Shown here: piece after piece, positions 34,365 through 46,126 of the stretch
Position numbering within the stretch: the stretch's first letter is position 1
Layout of the letters: each line of letters begins with the position of its first letter
Source: Gigaspora margarita
Lineage: Eukaryota > Glomeromycota > Glomeromycetes > Diversisporales > Gigasporaceae
DNA: 64,000 nucleotides
Direction: 5' to 3'
NCBI GenBank assembly: GCA_009809945.1
Contig: WTPW01002109.1
Location: 37,442-101,441 of the forward strand
The notes under the pieces: generated by a model
Databases searched by the model: none
What the model was told of the DNA's origin: nothing
Seen by the model: only the letters and a program-made list of their open reading frames with translations
Made by a program: the position numbers and the translations under genes

Positions 34365-35233
34365 ATGGTGAGTGTCCCTACAGAAGATATTAACAATACT
34401 TCAAATACCATATCTTCATCTCCTCCTGAAGTACAACTTTTCTCCAAAACCTTTTCACTACTAACTGCTACCAACTCTAGCAACTATCTAATATCAGAAA
34501 TTTATAATGAATCTCTACTCATAAAAGATTTTGATAATGAAAAAATTGAAATACCTACAAACTCCTTAAATGATGGCTATAACAACTCTAATTTAAGCTC
34601 TCTTGAGATATATAATCCAACAACATGTTACAACAAATTTCTCTACTATTATAGACTAAAAACTCTACCTTCTCCACAAACTATTGGCTCTTTCTTGCAA
34701 TATATATTAGAATATTACCCTATGTTTTATTCAAATCGATATATCAAAATTTCTGTTAAGCCACATCCTCAACTTGATTATATTTTTACTAAAGCACATA
34801 TTTATCTCCCATATGAAACCCTTGTACCAGGTCATTTTATATTTCCTCCTTTTGGAGATCTACTATCCCTTTGCTGCATAGAACTTAAATCATCCAATAA
34901 CAATTTTCAAAAACTAATTTTTACTGATAATCTTCTATTTCTAATATCCAACTTACAACTATATACATCTCCAAACCTCAATACTAATTCTTTCTCAAAT
35001 ATCAATTTATCTTATTCTTTTGAAGAACTTTGCTACAACAAATTCCTTTAAAACATAATCTTCCACTTCTGCCACCCTTACAAACACTCAAGTCCTTTAT
35101 ACAACATTTACTCAAAAATTCATTTTCACTATTATTCAAAATCTCTATTAATATTACAACTCTTGAAACACATATATTTCTCAATACCCAAGATGAAGTT
35201 CTTTCTAACCATATCATACTCTTTCCTAATTAA
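34365..35233 (+). pseudogene. LINE ORF1-like protein, frameshifted
   Basis: The first in-element ATG codons are at 34329 and 34365; the frame upstream of 34278 belongs to the target duplication. The frame runs to 35051 and probably continues in another frame (35030-35233, rich in Leu/Ile). The protein is Ser/Asn/Tyr-rich (NTSNTISSSPPEVQ near the start), with no RRM or zinc knuckle seen. It starts about 85 bp into the element and ends 84 bp before the endonuclease ORF, as expected for ORF1. It is not clearly similar to the ORF1-like region of the minus-strand copy. Confidence 0.5.
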
Positions 35234-35317
35234 TATTCTATATACTACCAGTCACCAATCAAATTATCTACATCAAATTACTCTAGTTTAACACCTGGAT
35301 CACCCTATATATCAGCT

Positions 35318-36060
35318 ATGATACCTCCAATACCTGATGATCTATCCTCAACATTAAAACTCAATATTGCAACATACAATGTACAAGGCTATAACAATTC
35401 AACTAAAAAGCAGCTCTGGAAAGAATTCTGTCTTGAAAACAATTTACATATTATTAGCATAACTGAAACAAAAATCTCATCTCTCAAATCTAAAAAGTTT
35501 CTTAATACTCTACAATTCACCTATTTTGGTCTAGCTTAAATAATTCTGCAGAAGGTACTGAATTGATGATTAACAACTCACTTAAACCCCATATTCACAA
35601 TGTTATTACCCACCCTGGAGGAGCAATTGCAATTGATCTCTTTTTCAAGCATGACTTTAAATTTAGAATTATCTCTGCTTATATCTCTTCTACAAACCAA
35701 CAATACCGTAATAAAACTCAAGACAAAGTAATACTATGGATCCCACAAGCATTATCTACTAACCTGCACTCTATTGTCCTTGGTGATTTCAATACCTCTA
35801 CTTCTACATCAGTATCCAAATCTAAATTATTATCCTTCCTTCATAACAATAATATGTATGATCTCACTAATCATACCAACAAGCTACAATATATCTAGCA
35901 ATGTAATAATCTCTATAGCTGTATTGATTATATTTGGGCATATGATTCTATTATCCTATTTCTTATTGACTTTACTCTTTAAGAACCTACAACATCTACA
36001 CAAAGTGATCACCTTATTCTGATTTCTAATTGGGCATTTCCTTTTGCTTTATCATCTAAA
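35318..36060 (+). pseudogene. LINE AP-type endonuclease, plus-strand copy
   Basis: Begins MIPPIPDD; motifs LNIATYNVQGYNN (about residues 15-27), SITETKIS (about 50), then after a frameshift near 35538 IISAYISSTNQ (about 35670), VLGDFNTS (about 35778-35801) and, after a stop at 35896, QSDHLILIS (about 36000-36027). These are the metal-binding and catalytic blocks of the LINE endonuclease. Every block aligns with the minus-strand copy. TGA/TAG codons at 36066 onward replace probable Trp codons. Confidence 0.8.
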
Positions 36061-36201
36061 CTTTGACATAAAACCTGATACAAACGCAGAGTATTTAATT
36101 ACAAAGCTATGAACCAAGATATGTAGGAAGACTTTTCCTTACTTACTCAAAACAAAATTATATCTCTCAATACTCCACTCACTAACTATAGTACTAAATC
36201 A

Positions 36202-38009
36202 TTGGAATGCATATGGCACAAAATCCAAACTAGTATTATTATATCTGCTCTTCAAATAATACCTAACAAAAAATTTTTAGTTTGTAACTTTCATCACACT
36301 TTTTCATCTAAGGCTACAGACCTTCACAAAGACCTCAAAAATCTAGAAAATATTATGAAACAAACAAAATATACACACTTCCATCATCAGCCTTTACCTT
36401 TAAATATTTATTCACAAATTCAAGATATCAATTTCAAGCATAATTTTAATATTCCCAACCTGCTTTATACAACTAAGCCATCTCTCAATGGCTTCAGCAA
36501 ATTAAAGTAGCCTGGAAAACTCTATACAATGCCAGAAATCTTGAAAATTCACAACATCTTCGACATTATATCAACTCTGCTATTAATACTAGATGTGAAA
36601 AAATTCTTACTCAACCTACCAAAATGATTAATAGTATACTTAATAGACATACAGACTCTGTGCACTTTGATAATATCAAAACAGAGAACAATATTATTAC
36701 TAACCCATTATTCATCAAACAATATATCCAATCATACTTCTGCCAATGGACTGCTCATCAACCACATAACCAAAGCACCTTCGAAACTGAATGGGAATCA
36801 GAATATAGCCCATCTTCAACTATCCTATCATCTTGGTACAATACTGCACTTACTGAAATCTCTTTAGATAAAGTTACAAATACTATCAATCAATTTGCAA
36901 ATAACAAGACTTGTGGTCCTTCAGGTATTAGCTATGAAATGCTTAAACATTATGGTACACAAACTATTACTGCAATTACAGCTCTTTTTAACCAATGTAT
37001 CACTTCACAACAAATTCCAAAACAATGGAAAGATGGCTGTATTTTTCCTATTTCTAAAAAATCTATATTTGATAGAAACCTTAATAATACACATCCAATT
37101 AGCAATTGAACATATTAAAAAGCTATATATTAAAATTCTTACTAATTGCCTTAATTACATTTTTTATCTTATAATATTCTTAACCTATATAACTATGTTG
37201 CTTTACCAGACAATAGCACCAATATCCCTATTCACATACTCAATAATTTTATTGAGAATGCTAATTGCAATCACAATGAAATATGGCTTCTTTCTCAGGA
37301 TATGAGTAAAGCCTATGACTCTGTTAATCTTACTCTACTTGAAAAAGCACTCTACTGCCTAAACATGCCCTCACCACTTGTTAACATTATTATCAACTTA
37401 CTTACTAATCGATCAAACTGTGTTATTACCAACTTTGGACTTACACAATCCTATAAAGTACAAGATGGAATTGACCAAGGAGAAACAATAACTCCATTAC
37501 TTTGCCATATTTATTATGACCCCTTAATTAGTAAAATTTTTAACACATATCCTGGCTATACAAGTTCAACTACCTGGACAACCACTATTGCACCCCCTAT
37601 TTTTGACAAAACTGAAGCTTCTACTTCAGTTTTGGCATATATAGATGACACCTTATGGATTGCACAATCCTTTCAACAGTTACAACAAATTCTACAAACA
37701 GCCTTATCATTTTACCAAATGGCAAATATCAAAGTTAATCCCCACAAGTCAATATTGGTCTTTAATACCAACCATTTATCCTCAATTACCTTTCTCAACT
37801 CTTCTATTCAAACACAACCCCTGCATACTTCTTTCAAATTTCTTGGCTGCTGGTTTACTACAAATTCCAAATCATATCCCCAAATTAAACTAATCATACA
37901 AAAAATATATGAAATTATTAATACTCTTAACACTAAAAAGATTACTGATAAGCAAGCTAGCTATATTATTAATACAGTAATTATACCTATACTCGAATAT
38001 AGAATTTAA
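36202..38009 (+). pseudogene. LINE linker and reverse transcriptase, plus-strand copy
   Basis: The linker frame 36202-36510 precedes RT in frames 36624-37109 (NKTCGPSGISYEMLKHYG, then GCIFPISKKSIF) and 37302-38009 (MSKAYDSVNLTLLEKAL, then DGIDQGETITPLLCHIYY, LAYIDDTLWIAQS, NPHKSILVFN and FKFLGCWFT). YIDD is the catalytic motif C and KAYDSV holds the motif A aspartate. Between 37110 and 37300 the RPI-to-QD region is shifted into another frame (36895-37305). Catalytic residues are preserved although the frame is broken. Confidence 0.88.
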
Positions 38010-38973
38010 AATATTGTTTTACCACAATCAACTTGTAACAAAATTCTTGCAAAATACCTTACTATTGCCAAACACAAAGCTAAACTAGCCAAAACTACCC
38101 CAATAGTACATTCTTAACCATAATATCTATGGAATCAAAAATATTTGGGATATTCAATTACAGTACCATATTTCCAATTTTATTCTACATTTAAACAACA
38201 AAGAACTACTAGGAATTAGTACCCATATTAGACTACAACAACTACAAAACAATTTGTAGTCTATAACTAATATACTCACACACCCTAACCCTGTAATTGA
38301 TGGAATAAACAAAAACACTACCACTTTTAAAATTATCTTACTACTAAGGCACTTGGATTCTACAATTCATGCACATACAGATATTCTACAACTCTATACT
38401 ATTAATTTTCCATATACTCCACTTGAAAAAATTCTCAATTCCCATTCTCTTTACCCAACATTCAAGCGTCAACTACATTCTAAACATATTATATTCCTTA
38501 AATTGCTTACATCTTTTGACAATACTACACTACTAGCATGAAATTATATTTCTCCACAAATTGGTTCTCTTATACCTAGCAGAACACCAGGATGGTTCAC
38601 TGTACTAGAAAATACTATTATTGCTAATCATAATACTAGACAACTCTCCTCTACACTTCAGCTTTCCTCTGCCAACTCTCTTTCTTATATTACTGGACAC
38701 TTTAACACCAAGGCCAAGCCCTGGCTTATAACATATAAAGATAATAGTATTATTGTTGGAAAAGCACAGCATTTTGATCAACAAACGAATACTATATCTA
38801 TTACACACTGGACTTCTGATATAGATGAAACCAATACTTCACTATACCCATTACCTGACATTTTCTGCTACCCCTGTTCAGGCTGTTCACTCAACTCTAA
38901 CAGGATCCAAAACCTATATACAATTGATATTTCTGCAACATTATCTACCAAGTTTCTTGGTAGAAAAAGTTAT
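38010..38973 (+). pseudogene. LINE ORF2 thumb / pre-RNase H region, multiply broken
   Basis: Short frames (38353-38541 and pieces on either side) read IRLQQLQNNL near 38230 and HLDSTIHAHTDILQLYTINF near 38350. They align with RIRLQQLQQNATTNRS and AMHRNALTLH in the minus-strand LINE. PGWFTVLENTIIANHNTRQ (about 38588) and CYPCSGCS (about 38868) follow. No catalytic function is assigned. Confidence 0.65.
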
Positions 38974-40134
38974 ATGCAAACAGCCAAGCTCAAACTTAAT
39001 GCCAACTATCTTGATTTAATATTTTCCATAGCATCATGCTACTTTTTATCTATTCTTTCACTACCTTATATATCATTATCACCATCAGTTATAAACAACA
39101 TATTCTCCTCTAATACTGCAGTAAATAATTTACAAACAATAGCATCTGCTAACTCTAATCTTCTAGAATTTATATTCTACACTGATGGATCTGTTATTGA
39201 TCTTGGTAATCCACGATGCTCAATGGGTATTGCATGGATTCAGGTCTTTAATAATCAAGTTATACATCAATTCTCTGCACAAATTCAAGATTGGCCATCT
39301 TCATACAAGGCTGAACTGGTCACAATTCTATCAGCTATTTGCACATGCCCTCGCAATAGCACAATCCATATATATACTAACTCTCAATCTATAATATCTA
39401 AATATAAATCTCTCACATACTCTAGGCATAACTTTAACAAAATTTATTCATATAACTACTGGCCTATTTGGCACACTCTCCTTAACCTAATTCAGACATA
39501 TTCCTACACAATTACATTACACAAAGTCTCTGCACACAGTGATAATGAACTTAACAACTTTGTTGACAAGCTTGCAAAAGAACATACAAAATATACTCTT
39601 TTGGAATTTCTTCCTAACAATATCTACAACCTATCATTCTTTCTCCAATATAAACAGTTTAATGTTGAACAACCAACTTGTCACTGTATTAAAAATATTT
39701 GCAATGCACACATTATTGCAATTTGGTCATCACAAAATAGAGTCCAACACATCATCCCTATAGCAACTCAAATAGACTGGAATGCCACATGGCTATTTCT
39801 TAATAATAACCACAAACGTTCATATAATTACACCAATTTCCAACTTTGTTACTCAAAATCATTTTGTATTAAAAATCTACTTCATATACTTCCTACCTTA
39901 CCCTATACTAACTCACTTAATTCTAAATACTCTAGACACATGACATGTATTTCTTGCAATCAATTAGAAAGCCAGTTCCACTGGCTTAATTGTACATTTC
40001 ATAACAATATCACTCAAATAATTCAAAATACTATTACACAATTTTCTTTTTCTGAACTTTCAGACTTAACATCTATTCAAATCCAACAGCTTTATACAGA
40101 TCTTTTTAATCACAATTGTCTAAACCCTACATGA
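38974..40134 (+). pseudogene. LINE RNase H domain plus zinc motif
   Basis: A 386-codon uninterrupted frame, the longest in the window. RNase H signatures: FYTDGS with D71, YKAEL with E114, IYTNSQSI with N136 where an Asp is expected, and FVDKLAKEH with D198, preceded by HKVSAHSDNELN. The substitution at N136 (codon AAC at 39379-39381) removes one of the four carboxylates of the D-E-D-D set, so activity is doubtful. CISCNQLESQFHWLNC (C325, C328, H336, C340) is the C-C-H-C motif that commonly follows RNase H in LINEs. The ATG at 38974 lies within ORF2 and is probably not a real start. The domain removes RNA from the cDNA hybrid. Confidence 0.85.
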
Positions 40135-40594
40135 AATTCTCCTTTTAATACACCTTCTTTTTCTACTACTATTCAAGGCTTTATTCCAATTCCACTAATC
40201 AATACCATATCACGTTACATCTCTTACAAAATTGCCTCTAATATTACCATAAAAATCTTACTTAATATTTTTCAGAATATTTATGACCAACTTTGGAAAC
40301 CATATTGTATTACACTTTCCCAATGGAAAAACCCCAAATTTCCACCTCAACACCCATTACTTCATCAATACCAACTTTACCCGCTACCTTTTTAAATTCT
40401 CATTCTCTATGTCAAACCATACCAGAATTAGTTATACCTATAGCTGTATATGTGGTCTTCCTGACCAATTACATGATGAAGACACTAATGCATGTCCGCC
40501 CTTAGGACATGCCCTTAAAAAAATTGATACTTGGTCCTATCAATGGATTAAATACAGTGCCAATACTAATTCTATACTTTATATCCAAATCTAG
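40135..40594 (+). pseudogene. LINE ORF2 C-terminal tail with Cys/His motif
   Basis: After the TGA at 40132 the frame continues in pieces to 40594. CICGLPDQLHDEDTNACPP offers a possible second metal site (C-x-C-x6-H-x6-C). No equivalent was seen in the minus-strand copy. The 3' untranslated region (40595-40777) ends with AATAAAG and the A-run. Confidence 0.5.
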
Positions 40595-40792
40595 GTGAGC
40601 TTTAACCACTCTAGTAGGTTTAGGTTACAGATAAATTAGATAGAACATCTATCTATAGTCTGAGTTTCAACTCTTGTAATATAGTTTGTATACAATAGTA
40701 TTTGTATTTTTGAGAAACCCCTTGAGGAATCTTATACAAATTATTAATAAAGATAGAGACAAAACCTCACCTTAACACCAAAAAAAAAAAAA

Positions 40793-40808
40793 AAGATTGA
40801 TTTATATC
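40793..40808. repeat. Target-site duplication, right copy (plus-strand LINE)
   Basis: AAGATTGATTTATATC directly after the poly(A) run; an exact match to 34262-34277. Confidence 0.85.
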
Positions 40809-42059
40809 ATATTAAAATTTTAGCTAAATTGGGTCAGTAGTTCTTGTAAAATTGCTTAAAAACTGTATATAATTTTGTTAAACTATTTTAGAGTAAAATT
40901 GGTTTTAGCAATTGCAAGTAGTTTTTATATTTACATAGTAAAGTCCAAATTTTACTATAAAATTGATTTTAGTCACTTAAGTAAACTTATTTGGGTGATC
41001 AAAATACATATATTCTGAAATTTTTATCCAAATTGGAGAAGTTTTTATATTTAACTTTTAATTTTTACATTTATCAAATATAATTTTTTAAAAAATTTTA
41101 ATTTTTTATTGAACATAAAAATCAAAAGTCAAATAATAAAAAATTCTTCAATACTGACAAAGATTTTAAAGTAAGTATATTTTGATTTACTAAAAATGTT
41201 TACTTAAATGATTAATCAATTCACATAGTAAAATATTGACTTTACTATATAGCAACTGTTGTCGATTGTGCATTAGCTTATTTTCAGATCAAAAATGTTT
41301 TTGAGTTTTTTAAATATTAAAATTTGATTAGTCAATTGTCTTATTACTAGGGAGTATAATCTATGTAAACTCTAATTATGTGATTTACTACACTTCTCTA
41401 AAAATTTAATCACAGAATTCTGTAATTAGTATAGATTTGTGTTATTATAAAGTTCTATAATTTATTAAAAATTATAAACCATTTTAGTAACACAAATTTA
41501 TTCTGATTTTAGGATCCTGTGATTATTTTAACAATTTTGGACTTGCTAGAATCCTCTTATTAAGAGGATCAGTTTGGTAGTTAAATATCAAATTTGGTCC
41601 AGTAGAACAAAAGTTATTTATTATTAAATATTATATAATAATTGTAAAATCTGGTTGGCTAATTGGGGTATCAGGTGTAGGTGGGTAGGGGTAGGCTCAT
41701 AGTAATCAAAAATCAGCTAATTTCTGAAAGCTTCCTAATGCCAAAAAAGTTTATACAGTAACATGCAATTGTTTTGCATTATTTTGCAATTTAGATTCTT
41801 AAATTAGAAATAACTTCAGTCAATTTTTAATTTTATTATACTACAAAATATAATAAAAAATTAGAACTAAGAAGTATTTAAATTTATTATACCATATATT
41901 CCTGAAAATAAGCTACCCCTTTGGTTTTGACCAAAAAACCTAAAAACCTGTTTCACCTAAAAATAAGCTACCCGCAATCAATAATAGTTACTAAATAATA
42001 AAGTCAAAATTTTACTATGCAAATTGATTATAAGTGCTTAAATAAAATTGTTCAGAAGA

Positions 42060-42679
42060 AAGAGAGACTATAAGGCACCTAAAGCCTGGCTGACTGATTA
42101 TTCCTGGCTAACTGGATTGGTAGTTTGGAATTCTGGAAAAAAGGATCCTGGTAAGAGAATAGAGTACTGGGGTTTAGTGAACTTCACAAGGGTGGTAGTA
42201 GATAATAGTAGCAGTTTAATAGCTAGCCCTAATTGCAAGTATATAGGTAAAGCTATAGCGTAAGTTACTGAAAAGTATAGATAAGCACTAGAAATGGTGA
42301 ATGCTTTACCAAGTTTCCTCTGAGGATAATAGACCAGGATGCCTAGCTGGATCCTAAGGACTACGGATAAGCAACTGGAATGGTCTGACTGACTTATGTA
42401 ACAGGATTGTTCTGGTGATATAGGATGGGTTTGGCAGGAGGAACAGAAGATCAGAGAGTTTAAATAGGCAATGCCAGTATGCAGTTTGCAGGTATGGTAG
42501 CTAGTATAGAACCTTAGGTGGCTACTTAAATAGGCAACCAAAAGTTGCAGATGTGGCTAGTTGTACTCTCTTCAATGTAACAAATACTACCAGTAATCTC
42601 CTTGTGGATCACTGACGGCCCTAATATCTTGAATAAAAAATTTCTAAGTCCCAAAGCGAGCACTTTAACTTCAAAAAAA
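42060..42679 (+). mobile_element. SINE-like retroelement, about 620 bp, with poly(A) and TSD
   Basis: Flanked by AAAATTGTTCAGAAGA at 42044-42059 and 42680-42695, and ending in a run of about 11 A. The body is clearly richer in G and C than the flanks. TGGCTAACTGG near 42104 fits the polymerase III A-box consensus TRGYNNANNNG; no good B-box was found. There is no protein beyond a 71-codon frame of which the first codons belong to the target. The TSD length resembles those of the two LINEs, so trans-mobilisation by a LINE is plausible. The tail (CCCAAAGCGAGCACTTTAAC) is not clearly that of either LINE. Confidence 0.75.
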
Positions 42680-42892
42680 AAAATTGTTCAGAAGATCAAA
42701 ATATATTTTATTCTAAAATTTTTATACAAATCAGAGATCATTTTATTATTTGAGTTTTAATTTTTACATTCAACAAAAAAATTAAAATTTTTTTTAAAAA
42801 TATATCTGACAAATGTAGAAATTAAAGATAAATAATAAAAGTTCTTTAAATAGTAGAAAACTTAGTATTTTATATATTGTGATATTCTAAAC

Positions 42893-43269
42893 ATATGGGC
42901 CCTCAAAAGTAGAAACCAGACAATTTGGCCGATCATGGGTTTTGAGAAAATCAGCAAAACAATTTGTTACACAAAATCAAAACAATCTAAATATAACTTA
43001 TTCATGATTAACAAACCTGTTTAAACAGGATTATTAGATCTGTAGATCCATATAACACTCATATTACTAATAGTAAATCTTGGTAAATCTATTTTTAGAT
43101 TATAGCATCAAAAGCTTTTAACCGCTGTATTGCAAAAATTTATTAAGTGATCAGGTTTTCATTATTAAGTAAAAAAGATTGGGCCTTAAATTTTACACCT
43201 GATCAATCAAATAGTTTAATTTTCAAAAAATTGTCAAATTGTCTGGTTTCTACTTTTGAGGGCCCATAT
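42893..43269. mobile_element. 377-bp MITE with perfect 35-bp TIRs
   Basis: The left TIR starts ATATGGGCCCTCAAAAGTAG and ends GACAATTTG (42893-42927). The right TIR (43235-43269) is its exact reverse complement. The core is AT-rich and non-coding. Outermost AT residues may include a 2-bp target duplication. Perfect TIRs suggest that this is among the youngest insertions in the nest. Confidence 0.85.
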
Positions 43270-43439
43270 TTACTTAAGCACTTATATAGTAAAGTTTAGA
43301 CTTTACTATATAGTAACTACTTGAGATCGCTAAAACCTCTTTCACCTGAAATAAGCAATACTGATTTTTGTGTAAATTTTTGCCCAAAAAAGGTAGCTTA
43401 TTTTCAGGAACATATGGTACTAACCAATATATGCTGTAT

Positions 43440-44290
43440 TAGATTAATTATATGATACAAGACATCTATACTCAATAGTTAAACAAAGTGTTTCAATTTT
43501 TTAAATGTTTATAACTTTTTATCTAAAAGAGTTTTAAAAAATCTGACCAGTAACTTTATAGAGCTATATCAGCTCTATATATATGCAAAATATCTAAATC
43601 TTATCACTATAAAAAGGTTTAGTGATTTGAAAATTGAAATTTTATAAGTAAATTTATAAATTTACTTATCAAATTTCAATTTTCAAATTGCTACAGTGCG
43701 TGATACTTAAAGACTACACAAACTTTAAAAGCTAATAACTTATAATCTAAAAAAGATATTTTAAAAGGAAGCCACTATTTTATAGCTAAATTAATTTATT
43801 ACAACTTAACGGGCTTATTTTTTAAAAAGTTATAATAACTTTTCAAAATATATAGCTTTAAAAATATAGTATTTTTATATGATACATAAAAATTTAACCA
43901 AAAATGGGACAAGTCACATGTCTTGGTCTTGTTATTGGCTAATTTTAAAGTTATTTTTAAAAATATTTTTAAAATATTTTTTATTAATTAATTTTTGACC
44001 AATTAGAATAAAGAAATCAAAAAAATATCAAATTTCAATATAAAATTTTTGAAAATTGGACAAATCACAAGAATGTAGTTTTTAAGTGTCTTGCACTGTA
44101 AAACTTTTTACAGTAATAAGATATTGAAAAGATATTTGGCATATATATAGAGCTAATATAGCTCTATAAACTTACTAGTCAGATTTTTAAAACTTTTTAG
44201 ATAAAAAGTTATAGCTATTTGAAAAATTGAAACAACTTGTATAACGTTTGAGTATAAACATCTTGCACCATATTAATTATATTAATTTTT
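43440..44290. mobile_element. Fold-back element with arms of about 200 bp
   Basis: Left arm words ATAACTTTTTATCTAAAAGA, ATAGAGCTATATCAGCTCTA and ATGCAAAATATCT are mirrored on the right by TTTTTAGATAAAAAGTTATA, TAGAGCTAATATAGCTCTAT and AGATATTTGGCAT. The ends are GATACAAGACATCTATACTC and GAGTATAAACATCTTGCACC. A smaller palindrome lies within the left arm (about 43625-43690, AAATTTATAAATTT). Non-coding. Confidence 0.75.
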
Positions 44291-46126
44291 ATAAAAGAAA
44301 AGGGTTTTAATTTATAGTACTATAGCACTGTAGTGCTAGGGCATTTTAACCAATTAAAATTTAAGATCAGGTGTAATATGTAGATCAGGTTTGTGTAACA
44401 AAAATAAAGAAATTTTTAAAAAATTAATAATACAGTAGCCTATCATATTATTATGAACACTTTTTGGGTGGTTATCACTCAAAATCGGGCAAGTAAATGC
44501 AGTATGAAATTTTTATCACATGTCCCATAGATCTCATGGTACGATATATCAAAATTTCATGTGATTTTATTTGGTTACAAGTAAGTTATACAAAAAAAAC
44601 CAAATTTTTAATTTTTTAAATATATGAAAACTCAAATTTAACCTTTTTTTCTTTTTTTTTACATCTTTTTTTTAATAAAAATTTAATGCTAAATACATTT
44701 TATTATTTTATAGGTTCTCCTCTAACCCTAATCAAAGTGGCATCATGATCTAACAAAAAACAAGCCCACTTCATATATCCATAACTATGCCCAACTATAC
44801 AGCCCAAAAATCTGATATTCTATTTCTTGTGCCCATATAGTTCATGCTAAAATCTGACAAGATGACCCCCAAAAGAGATAATTGTGGTATTACTAGATTA
44901 CAAGATATATTTAGAGCTCAAAACATCCAGTTTTTATGAGCACAAGAACTACTCAGATATTGGTAAGGGGAATGGTGGGTAATACAGAATCTTATATCTT
45001 TTGATATAATGCATGAACAACATTTCAGGTTTTTTATTTTTTTTTGTTTTTACACTATTTTGGTGTAAAAAATAATCTGAAAAAGTTTTAGATGTGGTTT
45101 TTTGTGGTGGCTAAACTTTAGTCTTGCACGATCTGTAAAGGTGAGCAATCTTTAAATGTCTGGGCCCCTTTTTTTGCTTTTTTTTGCCTCTAAGACACCT
45201 GACTCCTTATCATATCCCGCATGACAAACTTTCTATATCCAATAGTGGCTGCACTAGTAAGACCCAAATCTTGTCTTAGGTAGCTATAGATAATAAAGTT
45301 TTTTTTTTAGTCAAGTTTTCTATCGTCCTTTATTTTAAGAAAAAAAAGGATGGTCTTACCTTTTTGTCATTTGCGCCTGATCTGTTATACAGATGTGCCT
45401 TTTTTGTATTACATAACATTTTCCAGGTATTGGACAATATTTGAGCACAATTTGAGATAATTTGAACAAAAATTCAATTTTTTAGTGATTTTTTTTTAAA
45501 AAAAAATCAAAAATTCAGAAAATCGATTTTTGTACAAATCCAAAAATGGTACTTTGTACTTTCTTTTGACTAACTTCTGTCTAATGCAATAAAACTATAT
45601 GAAATTTTAGTATGTTTTACTGTAAGATCAACAGGTCACGTGATCCAAATTTTGTGCTGTATTTACTTATCCAATTTTAAGCAATGGCTGCCCAAAAAGT
45701 ATCTATAATAATATGGTAGGCCACTGTATCTTTAAATTTTGCCTAAAAAACTATCTCTTGGGCCTAATAAAAAAATTCCTTGCTAAATTTTACTATAAAC
45801 ACTATCTAACCCTAATTTATTATCTTTATCCTTATCCTAATATTAAAGAAATTTTATTTTATTTTGTTAAAGGTTGTTTTGATTTACTTGTTACACCAAT
45901 TTTGTTTACTACATATAGTGTAGCACTATAATAATATTCCCAAAAAGAAATAACAAATAACTTCATTTTAATATTAATTTCTTAATATAGAATGATACAA
46001 TTATCTGGCTTATAAAATCTTTGATAGAATATTAAAAATATTTATTTGTTAATAGATCAAAACAAATATAATTAATGTTTAATTCATGATCCATATGCCA
46101 AATAGTGAAAATCTATAGTAATATAT
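44291..46126. other. Non-coding repeat debris
   Basis: It includes the recurrent module CCAATTAAAATTTAAGATCA, then GTGTAACAAAAATAAAGAAA (44360-44412), and a CTCTAACCCTAATC tract (44708). TAGTGCTA-type words at 44330 and 45918 might be ends of a larger element, but I could not confirm this. The 72-codon frame at 45713-45931 is AT-driven and unrecognised. Confidence 0.45.

Larger units (their letters stand above)
34278..40792 (+). mobile_element. Full-length non-LTR retrotransposon (EN-RT-RNase H LINE), plus strand, inactivated
   Basis: Bounded by a 13-16 bp direct repeat (34262-34277, 40793-40808), with a 3' poly(A) of about 15 A preceded by AATAAAGATAGAGAC. Order: ORF1 (34365-35233), endonuclease (35318-36060), linker, RT (about 36840-38009), RNase H (39160-39600), Zn motif (39946-39993) and C-terminal tail (to 40594). 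It is a relative of the minus-strand element at 21686-29627. CpG looks much scarcer than in that copy; for example the tail reads GACAAAACCTCACC here against GACACGACCTCGC there. Stops and frameshifts interrupt both proteins. Confidence 0.9.
33898..41742. mobile_element. Fold-back element split by the plus-strand LINE
   Basis: Inverted arms flank the LINE. GATCCTCTCAATAAGAGG, then ATTCTAGTAAGCCCAAAAT (about 34098-34135), is answered by ATTTTGGACTTGCTAGAAT, then CCTCTTATTAAGAGGATC (about 41527-41570). The outer ends are GGGAGCTTCCAGAAATCAGC (33898) and its mirror GCTAATTTCTGAAAGCTTCC (41733). Without the LINE the element is about 1.3 kb. Its right interior (40.92-41.29 kb) holds another palindrome related to the GTAAACTT(G/A)TT core of the AAGCTACC family. 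Confidence 0.7.
41891..43430. mobile_element. AAGCTACC / GGTAGCTT inverted-repeat element, copy 2, carrying two insertions
   Basis: The left end ACCATATATTCCTGAAAATA, then AGCTACC (41890-41916), is mirrored by GGTAGCTTATTTTCAGGAAC, then ATATGGT (43402-43428). Removing the SINE-like insert (42060-42695) and the 377-bp MITE (42893-43269) leaves about 530 bp. The core words AAATAAAATTGTTCAGAAGA and TCAAAATATATTTTATTC match the other copies. Confidence 0.75.
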
